Positions 7,958 through 15,777 of a stretch of 38,706 bases of DNA are shown piece by piece. The position numbers and the translations under genes were made by a program. Every line of letters begins with the position of its first letter. Positions within the stretch are counted from its first letter, which is position 1. Source of the DNA: Spirochaetales bacterium (GTDB taxonomy: Bacteria > Spirochaetota > Spirochaetia > DSM-2461); the NCBI GenBank assembly GCA_016936555.1, contig JAFGXR010000060.1:1-38706 (forward strand). Reading direction: 5' to 3'. A model generated the notes under the pieces. The model saw only the letters and a list, made by a program, of their open reading frames with translations, was not told the origin of the DNA and made no database searches.

Positions 7958-9375
7958 AGGCGGATAAAATAAACAGACTTTTTGAAAGCGACCTGAACGT
8001 TCTGAATATGGGGCTGGAATCCTTCAGCGAGACCCTTTCGGGCCGCGGCGTGAGAAGCACCCAGATCGACTGGACGCCCCCTGCCGGGGGGAAAGCCGAT
8101 CTGATCGAGGCGCTGGATTTTCTGGAGACGAGAAAAGAGGATATTGAGAAGGCCAATGCCAAAGCTCTGGAGATCATACAGAAGGGGAAACCGGAAATCG
8201 TCGATATTCAGATCGCCGGAGAGGTCATACCCGGCATGACAGCGAAAACCGTACTCCACGCCGGACCTCCCGTCACCTGGGAGAATATGTGCGGGCCCAT
8301 GAGAGGGGCTGTTATCGGCGGACTGATTTTCGAAGGGCTGGCGGCGGACCGGGAAGAGGCGGAAAAGATGGCGGCTTCGGGGGAGATCCTCTTCGATCCC
8401 TGTCACCATCACAGCACGGTCGGGCCGATGGCGGGAATCGTCACGGCATCCATGCCGGTCTGGGTTCTGAAAAACAGCGTGTACGGCAATACAGCCTTTG
8501 CGACACTCAACGAAGGGCTGGGAAAGGTTCTCCGCTACGGCGCTTTTTCCGATGAAGTCATCGATAAGCTGCGGTGGATGAGAGACGAACTGGCTCCCAT
8601 TCTCAGAAAAGCCCTGAAGCTTCACGGACCGGTGGATATGAAGACTCTTATCGCCCAGGTTCTGCAGATGGGCGATGAAGGGCACAACAGAAACCGCGCG
8701 GGAACCTCTCTCTTTATCCGGGAGATGGCGCCCCATCTGGTTATGCTCGACGAGGACCGGGAGAAAATTGCGAAAGTGTTTAACTTCATGCACCAGAACG
8801 ACCATTTCTTCCTGAATCTGACCATGCCGACCTGCAAGTGCCTGATCGATGCGGCGCGGGATATCGAAAACAGCTCGCTGATCGTAACCCAGGCGAGGAA
8901 CGGAACGGAATTCGGGATTCAGATTTCGGGACTGGGATCGAGGTGGTTTACCGGTCCGGCTTCCAGAGTGGACGGACTCTATCTGCCCGGATACACCGAA
9001 GAGGACGCGGGGCTCGATATAGGAGACTCGACGATTACCGAGACAGTCGGTATCGGCGGATTTGCCATGGCGGCGGCGCCGGCTATCGTCAAATTCGTCG
9101 GGGGCTCCCCGGAAGACGCCATGAAATTTACCCAGGATATGTACGAGATTACCATGGGGGAAAACTCCGTCTTCCAGATCCCGGCGCTTGACTTCAGGGG
9201 GACGCCGACCGGTATAGACCTGATGAAAATCGCACAGACGGGAATTTATCCGGTCATCAATACGGGCATCGCCCACAAGGATCCGGGTATCGGCATGGTG
9301 GGGGCCGGACTGGTCAAGCCGCCGGTCAACTGTTATGAGGATGCGCTGAAAGCTTTCAAGGAAGCATTGAAATAA
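7954..9375 (+). CDS. allG: DUF1116 protein, AllG/YlbE-like carbamoyltransferase subunit
   Basis: A 473-residue DUF1116 protein, the usual FdrA partner. Characteristic stretches include MCGPMRGAVIGG (about 112-123), CHHHSTVGPMAGIVT (about 150-164) and SGLGSRWFTGPASRVDG (about 326-342). It overlaps FdrA by the four bases ATGA, which fits a stoichiometric complex. In E. coli the homologous protein YlbE is one of the three subunits of oxamate carbamoyltransferase; the third, DUF2877/AllH, is at 411-1265 on the other strand. No carbamate kinase, which would turn carbamoyl phosphate into ATP, is in this window. Confidence 0.92.
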   Translation: MKADKINRLFESDLNVLNMGLESFSETLSGRGVRSTQIDWTPPAGGKADLIEALDFLETRKEDIEKANAKALEIIQKGKPEIVDIQIAGEVIPGMTAKTVLHAGPPVTWENMCGPMRGAVIGGLIFEGLAADREEAEKMAASGEILFDPCHHHSTVGPMAGIVTASMPVWVLKNSVYGNTAFATLNEGLGKVLRYGAFSDEVIDKLRWMRDELAPILRKALKLHGPVDMKTLIAQVLQMGDEGHNRNRAGTSLFIREMAPHLVMLDEDREKIAKVFNFMHQNDHFFLNLTMPTCKCLIDAARDIENSSLIVTQARNGTEFGIQISGLGSRWFTGPASRVDGLYLPGYTEEDAGLDIGDSTITETVGIGGFAMAAAPAIVKFVGGSPEDAMKFTQDMYEITMGENSVFQIPALDFRGTPTGIDLMKIAQTGIYPVINTGIAHKDPGIGMVGAGLVKPPVNCYEDALKAFKEALK

Positions 9376-9394
9376 TTATACGAAGGAGAAAAGA

Positions 9395-10252
9395 ATGAAA
9401 ATTGTTGATTTAACCATTCCATTGGGGATAGGAACACCGCCCTGGCCGACATACGAACCGCTTCAGGTCAAGTATTTCAAGAGACTGGCTCCCAACGGAG
9501 CCAACGGGCAGATCGTGACCCATTCCAACCATATCGGTACCCATCTCGATGGAGAGATTCATTTCTACACTCCGGGAAAAGATATCGCCTCCCTCGATTT
9601 TGACTTTCTGGTACACGAAGGGGTCGTGGTCGACCTTTCGGACTGTGTCGAGGACTACAGCATCTACACCTCCAAAATGGTTGAGGAAAGAGTGGAAGTG
9701 AAAGAGGGGGATATTCTCATCATCAACACGGGTTATCACAAATTCGGATGGGATCAGCCGACCGCCGATGAAGTGCGCTACATGATCAAGCACCCCGGTC
9801 CCGACAGGGAATTCGCCGAGTGGGCCAAGAAGAAAAAACTCCGGTGGATCGGTGTGGACTGCGGAAGCGCCGACCATCCCTTCAATACGAAAATACGCGA
9901 CTGGATGCCCAAAGAGGCGAAGCAGTGCGATGCCTATTTCCAGAAGAACTACGGCAAGGGACTGGAAGAGGTTTTCTCCGATGACAAGTATCAGCTGATG
10001 CACCTGGAGATGTTTAATCACCATATCCTCCACGCCGAGTGCCTTGGCGGCGATATGGACCTTCTCAACAATCAGAGAGTGACCATCGGATGCTTCCCCT
10101 GGCGTTTTGTCGACGGAGAGTCGAGCATTTCCCGTATCGTCGCCATGGTGGACGACGACAAGTACGACGAACTGATGAAAAAGAAAGCCCGGTGCGGCCT
10201 TACTAAATTCGGTGATGTCACCGGCGGCGGAAACGAGTTTCTGCACTCATGA
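9395..10252 (+). CDS. Cyclase-family metal-dependent hydrolase (kynurenine formamidase/isatin hydrolase fold)
   Basis: A 285-residue member of the Cyclase family (PF04199). The metal-binding signature HIGTHLDGEIH supplies H46, H50, D52 and H56, preceded by the usual N-terminus IVDLTIPL. Relatives are kynurenine formamidase and isatin hydrolase, which hydrolyse amide bonds of N-formyl compounds or cyclic imides using Mn or Zn. It has no signal peptide, so it is cytoplasmic. Its place directly after the molybdenum hydroxylase and carbamoyltransferase subunits suggests hydrolytic opening of the hydroxylated ring. A strong ribosome site (GAAGGAGAA) precedes the start. The exact substrate is not predictable. 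Confidence 0.9.
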   Translation: MKIVDLTIPLGIGTPPWPTYEPLQVKYFKRLAPNGANGQIVTHSNHIGTHLDGEIHFYTPGKDIASLDFDFLVHEGVVVDLSDCVEDYSIYTSKMVEERVEVKEGDILIINTGYHKFGWDQPTADEVRYMIKHPGPDREFAEWAKKKKLRWIGVDCGSADHPFNTKIRDWMPKEAKQCDAYFQKNYGKGLEEVFSDDKYQLMHLEMFNHHILHAECLGGDMDLLNNQRVTIGCFPWRFVDGESSISRIVAMVDDDKYDELMKKKARCGLTKFGDVTGGGNEFLHS

Positions 10253-10273
10253 TTTTTTTTAAAGGAGAAAATT

Positions 10274-10963
10274 ATGGCTATTGATAAAATGGAACAATCA
10301 TTAAGACCTCCCCAGCTGGATCTTAAACCCTTTCCCGCCAAGATTATTACTCTGGCCAATGGAGAGGAAATGGTGGTCCGCGAAGTGAAGCGCGAGGAAG
10401 TCGGAGTCCTTCTGGGAACCATTCAGCCCCTTATGGGCGTTCAGAAAGATTTTTATGATATCGTCGCATCCAGAATGTATGCGGAAATACTCGGATGGTT
10501 CGAATACCGTGTGGCCAACGAGTTCGTCCTGGTCGGAGCGATCAACGGAGAAATAGCCGGAATCGTCAACAGCCGCCTGATCGACGGAAAAACGGGTATG
10601 AGCTATCACACCATGACCATCAAGAGAGGCCTCAGGATCGGGGCACAGCTGTTCGCCGCTAAAATGGAGCACCATATCGATATTCTGGGCAATGACGAAG
10701 TTCATATCGTGGCGGAAAGCCCCAACGGATTCAAGAGATGGATGATCGAATACGCTCTCGAAGACAGATCATCCCGGTATCCGGCTCTTCATCACGAGCT
10801 GGGGGGAGTCCCCACTTTTACGCTGACCAGAGAGCTTTGGGAACGGGTCAAAGCTGACAAATGCACGGGAACCCGTCCTGTGTCTCCGGAAAAACTGGCT
10901 ACGGCAGATAAGCTGAAAATGCCGTCCGAGTATCCCCAGATTCCGGGATTCAAGAGAGGCTGA
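10274..10963 (+). CDS. Uncharacterised protein with a GNAT-like acyltransferase core
   Basis: A 229-residue cytoplasmic protein that I do not recognise by name. The middle (about residues 85-165) resembles a GNAT N-acyltransferase: a strand FVLVGAINGEIAGIV, a following beta strand, a helix after RGLRIGAQLF in the position of the acyl-CoA pyrophosphate loop, and a last strand VHIVAESPNGFKRWM. The N-terminal 35 and C-terminal 55 residues are proline-rich extensions without clear domains. It lies between the cyclase and the thiolase-like gene, two bases before the latter, so it is firmly part of the operon. It could transfer an acyl group to a pathway amine, or be a structural relative with another role. 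A good AAAGGAGAA ribosome site precedes it. Confidence 0.6.
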   Translation: MAIDKMEQSLRPPQLDLKPFPAKIITLANGEEMVVREVKREEVGVLLGTIQPLMGVQKDFYDIVASRMYAEILGWFEYRVANEFVLVGAINGEIAGIVNSRLIDGKTGMSYHTMTIKRGLRIGAQLFAAKMEHHIDILGNDEVHIVAESPNGFKRWMIEYALEDRSSRYPALHHELGGVPTFTLTRELWERVKADKCTGTRPVSPEKLATADKLKMPSEYPQIPGFKRG

Positions 10964-10965
10964 AT

Positions 10966-12174
10966 ATGAGAAATGTGTCCATTGTCGGAATCGGGCACAC
11001 CGTTTTCGGCAATCTGAGTGATTTTGATCTTGTCGATGTTATGGCTTTCGCCTCGGGCAATGCTCTGGACGATGCGGGAATCCGCGAGGACCGGAAGATT
11101 ATCGAGCAGGTTTTCGTGGCCAATATGGGAGGAGGGATTATCAATCACCAGACGGGGATCGCCTCCTCTCTGGTCAGCCGGATGGATATGGAACCGGCCA
11201 TGGCCGAACTGGTGGAAAACGGGCCGGCCAGCGGGGCGAGTGCCGTGAAGTTGGGTTATATGGCCATTGCCAGCGGCATGGTCGATGTGGTTATGGTTAC
11301 CGGCGGGGAACTGATGCGATCGGTTACGGGCTGGGAGGGGACCGACTTCGTCGCGTCTCTTCTCCATCCCGAGGCTGAGTACAACTACGGACTGACGCTC
11401 CCGGCATACGGTGGCATGTTCACCCGCATATATATGGAACGCTATGGACTTACCGAACGGGACCTGGGGCTCATCGCCGTAAAGGACCATCAGAACGGGG
11501 CCAAGAATCCCTTCGCCCATGTGCGGGTACCCTGCACGATCGAAGCGATTCATGACAGCGAGAATGCCCATGTTATCAACAACTATGTGGCGGAACCCTT
11601 GAGAATGTACGGCATGTGTCCCGTTTCCGACGGAGCGGCCTCGTTGATTCTCTGCGCCGAGGATTCGCCGAAAATGAAGTATTTTACCAAACAGACTCCG
11701 ATTCGCATCACCGGGATCGGGTCGGCTACGGACACCCACTGCGTTCATAACCGGAAGGATCCGCTCGTTCTCGATGCGGTCCGTCTGGCGGCGGAACGGG
11801 CCTATGCCATGGCGGGGCTGAAAGCGGAGGATATCTCCTTTGCGGAGCTCCACGATGCCTTTGTCATACTGGAACTGGCCATATCCGAGGAAGTCGGCTT
11901 TTTCGAACGGGGCAAATCGGCTGAGGCTTTGCGCAACGGCGTGACAGCTATCGACGGCGCCAAGCCGATCAACACATCGGGAGGGCTCAAGTCCAAAGGC
12001 CATCCGGTCGGCGCTACCGGTGTCTCCCAGGTTTTCGAGCTGGTCAAACAGCTCCGGGGGCAGGCGGAAAAAGAAGGCCGTCAGGTTAAGAATGCGAAAC
12101 ACGGCATGGCTGTGAATTTCGGGGGGTTCGGCAATAATGTGGTGGCGGTTATCTGCTCAAGGAGGGACGCATGA
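10966..12174 (+). CDS. Thiolase-fold protein (SCP2-thiolase-like) lacking the nucleophilic cysteine
   Basis: A 402-residue member of the SCP2-type thiolase group. It keeps the LHDAF motif (H296) and the C-terminal GGLKSKGHPVGATG (H346). At the place of the catalytic cysteine, usually read as (E)xxCASG, it has ENGPASG, so the nucleophile is replaced by proline P87; the codon is ccg. Ordinary Claisen/thiolysis chemistry through an acyl-enzyme is therefore unlikely. The next gene, overlapping by four bases, encodes a DUF35 protein, the standard partner of this thiolase group. Thiolase-fold enzymes with DUF35 partners include sterol side-chain aldolases such as Ltp2, so a retro-aldol-type C-C cleavage is an attractive but unproven alternative. 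Confidence 0.88.
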   Translation: MRNVSIVGIGHTVFGNLSDFDLVDVMAFASGNALDDAGIREDRKIIEQVFVANMGGGIINHQTGIASSLVSRMDMEPAMAELVENGPASGASAVKLGYMAIASGMVDVVMVTGGELMRSVTGWEGTDFVASLLHPEAEYNYGLTLPAYGGMFTRIYMERYGLTERDLGLIAVKDHQNGAKNPFAHVRVPCTIEAIHDSENAHVINNYVAEPLRMYGMCPVSDGAASLILCAEDSPKMKYFTKQTPIRITGIGSATDTHCVHNRKDPLVLDAVRLAAERAYAMAGLKAEDISFAELHDAFVILELAISEEVGFFERGKSAEALRNGVTAIDGAKPINTSGGLKSKGHPVGATGVSQVFELVKQLRGQAEKEGRQVKNAKHGMAVNFGGFGNNVVAVICSRRDA

Positions 12175-12563
12175 TTGATTTCAGTGCCTACGGGGTCAAG
12201 ACTCCCGAAGTTAAGGCAGTCAAATGTCCGTCCTGCGGAAAACTGCATTATCCCGCTCCCATGATCTGCAATAAATGCGGCGAGAGGAGAGACCCTTCCG
12301 GTGTCATTTTCAAGCACTGGGAGACCGTTTCCCTCTCGGGAGAATGCACGTTACTCGCCTGGACCAGAGTGTATGCTCTGCCCGACGGATTGGATATGCA
12401 GTATCTCCTCTTCGGAATTGTGGAATTTCCCAACGGCCTTCGGGCCAGTGGAAGACTCGAGGTCGATCAGCCGGTTACGGGTATGAAGGTGAACGCCCGG
12501 GCTGAGACGATGGACAACTCCAAAGGGAAGGAGTTCGACGGGTTGATTTTCGGGGATTTATAG
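12171..12563 (+). CDS. DUF35 zinc-ribbon / OB-fold protein, partner of the thiolase-like protein
   Basis: A 130-residue DUF35-family protein. The N-terminal rubredoxin-like zinc ribbon has two pairs, CPSC (residues 19-22) and CNKC (33-36). The C-terminal part (about 50-130) is the acyl-CoA-associated OB fold. Such proteins bind to SCP2-like thiolases and shape their substrate tunnel. The start overlaps the thiolase stop by ATGA, as expected for a complex made in fixed ratio. It is the last gene before a strong terminator. Confidence 0.92.
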   Translation: MIDFSAYGVKTPEVKAVKCPSCGKLHYPAPMICNKCGERRDPSGVIFKHWETVSLSGECTLLAWTRVYALPDGLDMQYLLFGIVEFPNGLRASGRLEVDQPVTGMKVNARAETMDNSKGKEFDGLIFGDL

Positions 12564-12581
12564 AACACTCGTTTACTATCG

Positions 12582-12616
12582 GCGGAGCTGCAGTAAGAAT
12601 GCAGCTCCGCTTTTCT
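12582..12616 (+). terminator. Rho-independent terminator of the molybdenum hydroxylase operon
   Basis: A perfect 11-bp stem, GCGGAGCTGCA (12582-12592) paired with 12600-12610, with a 7-base loop GTAAGAA and followed by TTTT. It lies 19 bases after the DUF35 stop codon. There is no T-run on the opposite side, so it acts on rightward transcription; the convergent YhcH gene ends just beyond it. Confidence 0.9.
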
Positions 12617-12620
12617 GATT

Positions 12621-13079
12621 TTACATTTTAATTTTTACAACGAGTTTCTTCACTCTACAGGACTCTTTCCCTGGAATTGTACATCCGGGCATATGTGCTT
12701 CGCCGGGGTAGAATATGGAGTAATACCCGGCATTGAGCCGGCACTGACTTCGTTCCGTCGGCTTGTATTTTTCAATATCTTTATCCAGTCTGTAGGGTTC
12801 CTGAACTGTCAGATCTTCCTTTTCGCCAAACCCTATCATTTCAAATCCGCTTACAATATACTGAATATCTATGTATTGCCTGTGGGTTTCAAAGAATTTT
12901 TCGTGATAATCGGCTGTATCGTATTCCTGAATAAGAATAAAAAGATTCTCTCCCTCCAGTTCGTATCGTCCCGGTTCTTTTAAATACAAATCTGTATTAC
13001 GGATATAATTGAAAGCCTTTTTAAAGGATGGATGGAAATCTTCATATCGCTCTGAAATTTTTATATGATCAATAATCAT
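12621..13079 (-). CDS. YhcH/YjgK/YiaL-family protein (sugar anomerase-like)
   Basis: A 152-residue cupin-like protein of the YhcH/YjgK/YiaL (DUF386) family. The signature appears as HRQYIDIQYIVSGFEMIG (about residues 66-83) and FYPGEAHMPGC (about 123-133), supplying metal-binding His and Glu residues. Characterised relatives act on sialic acids or related sugars as anomerases, and YiaL sits in a ketogulonate gene cluster. It is the last of three leftward genes with KDG kinase and KDPG aldolase, so a role in handling sugar-acid anomers is likely. An AAGGAGGAT-like ribosome site precedes the ATG. Confidence 0.88.
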   Translation of the reverse strand: MIIDHIKISERYEDFHPSFKKAFNYIRNTDLYLKEPGRYELEGENLFILIQEYDTADYHEKFFETHRQYIDIQYIVSGFEMIGFGEKEDLTVQEPYRLDKDIEKYKPTERSQCRLNAGYYSIFYPGEAHMPGCTIPGKESCRVKKLVVKIKM

Positions 13080-13091
13080 ACAATCCTCCTT

Positions 13092-14186
13092 CTAACGCTT
13101 AACCCGGCCGGAGGAATTTCCTCTCATTAGGGAAATCACTTCATTTCGGGTCGAGTAATTGAAATCCCCTTTGATGGAGTGGCAGAGACAGGAGGCTGAA
13201 ACGGCATAGGACAGGGCTTCCTTCATATTGTCTTTAAACTCATTATCGGTCAGGGCGTAAATCAAACCGGCTGAAAAGGAATCACCTCCTCCCACTCTGT
13301 CGACAATAAATTTGATCTGATAAGGTTTGTATTCTCCCTCAGACATAGGGGCGAAAGATGCTGAATCGTTTTTGCTGTCATAGAGCATGGCACCCCAGTT
13401 ATTATGACTCGCCGAAAGACTTTCTCTAAGGGTAATGGCTACTTTACCGACATTTGGAAACTGTTCAACAATTCTGCGGGCAACTTCGGGGTACCGTTCG
13501 ATTTCAAGATGTCCGCTCTCCACATCGCTATTTTCTGTTTTTATTCCAAGGATATCCCATGCGTCTTCTTCATTGCCTATAACCACATCTACATAAGGAA
13601 GCATTTTCCGCATGGTTTTTTCCGCCAGATCCCGAGGTGTGAGAGATTTGTCCCATCTCCATAGCTTCTTCCTGAAATTCAGGTCGCAGGAAACGGTGGC
13701 ACCCTGCTCTTTAGCCTTTTTTACTGCCATAAGAGCTGCTTCTGCCGCATTAACAGAAATGGCAGGGGTAATCCCGCTGATGTGAAACCACTGCGAATCA
13801 CTGAAAATAGCATCCCAGTTATAGCTCTCTCCGGACATTTGGCTGACAAGAGAACCTTCCCTATCATAAATAACGTTGCTGGGACGTTGATTTGCCCCCG
13901 TTTCCAGAAAATACAGACCCAGACGGCCTTCTGCCCGGATAATGAACGACGTATCAATCCCGAACCGACGGACAGAATCGAGACAGGCTTCCCCCAGATC
14001 ATTTTCAGGCAGAGCCGTGACATAGCGGGTTTCCCTTCCCATCATCTGCAATGATGCGGCTACGCTTCCTTCAGCCCCGGCAAAGGAAATCTGCAGGTTT
14101 CCCGGCATTGACTGGCGGAATCGCATAAATCCTTCCGGTTCGATCCGGCCCATTATCTCTCCGAAACAAACAACCTTTTTTCCCAT
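13092..14186 (-). CDS. kdgK: 2-keto-3-deoxygluconate kinase, PfkB family
   Basis: A 364-residue PfkB/ribokinase-family kinase. The N-terminus GKKVVCFGEIMGRIEP, the loop FAGAEGSVAASL (family pattern GGaxxNvA) and the C-terminal anion-hole motif VGGGDSFSAG with catalytic D302 are clear. It would phosphorylate 2-keto-3-deoxygluconate to KDPG, which the adjacent aldolase cleaves. The start at 14186 is preferred: the sequence TAATG joins it to the aldolase stop with one shared base, and GAGGTAAGAGG precedes it. A longer frame runs back into the aldolase gene but has no family similarity there. Confidence 0.88.
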   Translation of the reverse strand: MGKKVVCFGEIMGRIEPEGFMRFRQSMPGNLQISFAGAEGSVAASLQMMGRETRYVTALPENDLGEACLDSVRRFGIDTSFIIRAEGRLGLYFLETGANQRPSNVIYDREGSLVSQMSGESYNWDAIFSDSQWFHISGITPAISVNAAEAALMAVKKAKEQGATVSCDLNFRKKLWRWDKSLTPRDLAEKTMRKMLPYVDVVIGNEEDAWDILGIKTENSDVESGHLEIERYPEVARRIVEQFPNVGKVAITLRESLSASHNNWGAMLYDSKNDSASFAPMSEGEYKPYQIKFIVDRVGGGDSFSAGLIYALTDNEFKDNMKEALSYAVSASCLCHSIKGDFNYSTRNEVISLMRGNSSGRVKR

Positions 14187-14845
14187 TATCCTCTTACCTC
14201 CCGCAGTATTCTGTATGCTTCGGCGGCATTTTTTCCGATTGTCTTCCAGTCTTCTGCCTGAATGAGAGGCCTCGGTGCTATCCATGAGCCGCCCAGAGCG
14301 AGAACTTCTTCCATTTCCAGATATTCGTGTATATTGTCGGGTTTCAATCCGCCGAGGGGAATATAGGAAAGATTCAGAAAACTGTAGGGGGCGTTTATTC
14401 CTTTCAGATATTTAACTCCCCCCATGGCTTCGGCATGGAAAAACTTCAGAACGTTACAACCATTTTCAACAGCCCCTTCCAGTTCCGAGGGAGTTGAAAT
14501 CCCCGGGCTGAAGGGAAATTTCTCCGATGCTGCTTTCTCGACAACCCGCCGATTGAATCCCGGTGCAACACCAAAGGCGGCTCCTGCCGAATTGACTTCT
14601 ACTACCTGTGCAGGAGAGAGAACAGTTCCTGCTCCTGCCATAATCTCCGGTACTTCTCTGCGGATGCGTCTGAGTGATTCAAGTGCTGTTTCAGTTCTGA
14701 GAGTCAGTTCAATAGTATTCACACCATTTTCCAGCAGAGTTTCTGCCAGGGGTACAGCCATATCGGGATTATCGATTATCAATACAGCGATAATCCCGGC
14801 TTTTTTCAGATTTCTCTTCATTTCCTCCGGTATGGCTACTTCCAT
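14186..14845 (-). CDS. eda: 2-keto-3-deoxy-6-phosphogluconate / 4-hydroxy-2-oxoglutarate aldolase
   Basis: A 219-residue class I aldolase splitting KDPG into pyruvate and glyceraldehyde 3-phosphate. The Schiff-base lysine is K134 in VLKFFHAEAMGG and the catalytic glutamate E46 in IELTLRT. Where the family usually has KFFPAE, this protein has KFFHAE. The ATG at 14845 is chosen because TTGGAGGACAAG lies just before it; the frame could also open at that TTG. It heads the eda-kdgK-yhcH operon and diverges from the IclR gene, whose product probably controls it. Confidence 0.93.
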   Translation of the reverse strand: MEVAIPEEMKRNLKKAGIIAVLIIDNPDMAVPLAETLLENGVNTIELTLRTETALESLRRIRREVPEIMAGAGTVLSPAQVVEVNSAGAAFGVAPGFNRRVVEKAASEKFPFSPGISTPSELEGAVENGCNVLKFFHAEAMGGVKYLKGINAPYSFLNLSYIPLGGLKPDNIHEYLEMEEVLALGGSWIAPRPLIQAEDWKTIGKNAAEAYRILREVRG

Positions 14846-14882
14846 CTTGTCCTCCAAATATCAATTTTATGAAAATTACCAC

Positions 14883-14954
14883 ATAATGAGACAGGTGTCA
14901 ATATAATGGGACAAAATGCTTATTAAATGAATATGTTGTCTATATAATGAGATA
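14883..14954. promoter_or_regulatory. Phased direct repeats between eda and the iclR gene
   Basis: Three copies of ATAATGRGAYA, all in the same direction, lie at 14883-14893, 14903-14913 and 14944-14954. Start-to-start distances are 20 and 41 bases, about two and four helical turns, so the copies face the same side of the DNA. Each contains a TATAAT- or CATAAT-like core, and the third could be the -10 box of the rightward transcript (TTATTA, 17 bases, TATAAT at 14943-14948). An IclR-type regulator is the likely binder. Confidence 0.55.
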
Positions 14955-15006
14955 TGTTATTGTGAAAATCTGGACAATTTCCTGTAAATCCATTATTTCT
15001 TTTAGT

Positions 15007-15762
15007 ATGGATTCAGCTCAAACCGTAGCCCGGGCTATTGCCATTCTTGAAATACTGGGCAGTCACAAAACTTTAACCGCTTCCCAGATAAATAAGCTTC
15101 TGGGATATCACCGCAGTACAACCTACCGTCTTCTCGGAACACTTCAGCAACTGAAATATCTTCGAAAAGATGAGGAAACCGGGCTGTATACCCTGTCTCC
15201 CCGCATTCTGAGACTGGCATCGGCAGTAATGGAACAACAGGATATCACGGCTATTGCCAGACCTTTCCTGGAAAAGCTTCACGAGAAAACTCAAGAAACC
15301 CTCCATCTGGCAATTGTGGATAATTGGGATCTTGTCTATCTGGATAAAATGGAATCGACACGGAATCTCAGAGTTGTCATGGGTTCCCGCAAGGGAAGCA
15401 AGGCTCCTCTCTACTGTACGGGTATCGGTAAAATTCTTCTTGCCTGGATGGAGGATGAGGATTTTTCCGTTTATCTGGAACGGGTTGATTTTGTGAAATT
15501 CACGGAAAATACCCTTACATCCCCAGTTGAACTAAAAAAGGAACTGGATGAGATACGCAAGCAAGGGTATGCAGTCGACAGGGAAGAACATGAACTGGGG
15601 GTTTTCTGTGTAGCAGCCCCCGTCCGGGATTCCTTCGACCGTGTAGCGGCAGCTCTCAGTGTTTCCCTGCCTTCAGTCAGGTTGAATCAGACTCTGTTAA
15701 TTGAACTCATAGCTCAGGTTCGCAATACAGCCGGAGACATTTCCCGGGCTCTGGCCCGATAG
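15007..15762 (+). CDS. IclR-family transcriptional regulator (KdgR-like by context)
   Basis: A 252-residue IclR-family regulator with an N-terminal winged helix-turn-helix (TASQINKLLGYHRSTTYRLLGTL, about residues 26-48, shown in parts) and a C-terminal effector domain (APLYCTGIGKILLAW, REEHELGVFCVAAPV). It diverges from the KDG kinase/KDPG aldolase operon, so a KdgR-like repressor of sugar-acid genes that senses KDG or a related compound is likely. The start at 15007 (MDSAQTVARAIAIL) gives the usual family N-terminus. An upstream ATG at 14947 is in frame but lies inside the repeat region. The ribosome site is weak for both. The kinase gene follows 15 bases later. Confidence 0.92.
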   Translation: MDSAQTVARAIAILEILGSHKTLTASQINKLLGYHRSTTYRLLGTLQQLKYLRKDEETGLYTLSPRILRLASAVMEQQDITAIARPFLEKLHEKTQETLHLAIVDNWDLVYLDKMESTRNLRVVMGSRKGSKAPLYCTGIGKILLAWMEDEDFSVYLERVDFVKFTENTLTSPVELKKELDEIRKQGYAVDREEHELGVFCVAAPVRDSFDRVAAALSVSLPSVRLNQTLLIELIAQVRNTAGDISRALAR

Positions 15763-15777
15763 AAGCGGCAGCGGATT

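Noticed and set aside
7846-9276. A 476-codon open frame on the - strand
   Set aside because: It is antisense to the DUF1116 gene and has no plausible domain or ribosome site.
10792-12102. A 436-codon open frame on the - strand
   Set aside because: It is antisense to the thiolase-like gene, which has conserved motifs and coupled neighbours.
12582-12616. Bidirectional terminator between the DUF35 and YhcH genes
   Set aside because: The hairpin has a T-run only on the rightward side; on the other strand it is followed by a mixed sequence.
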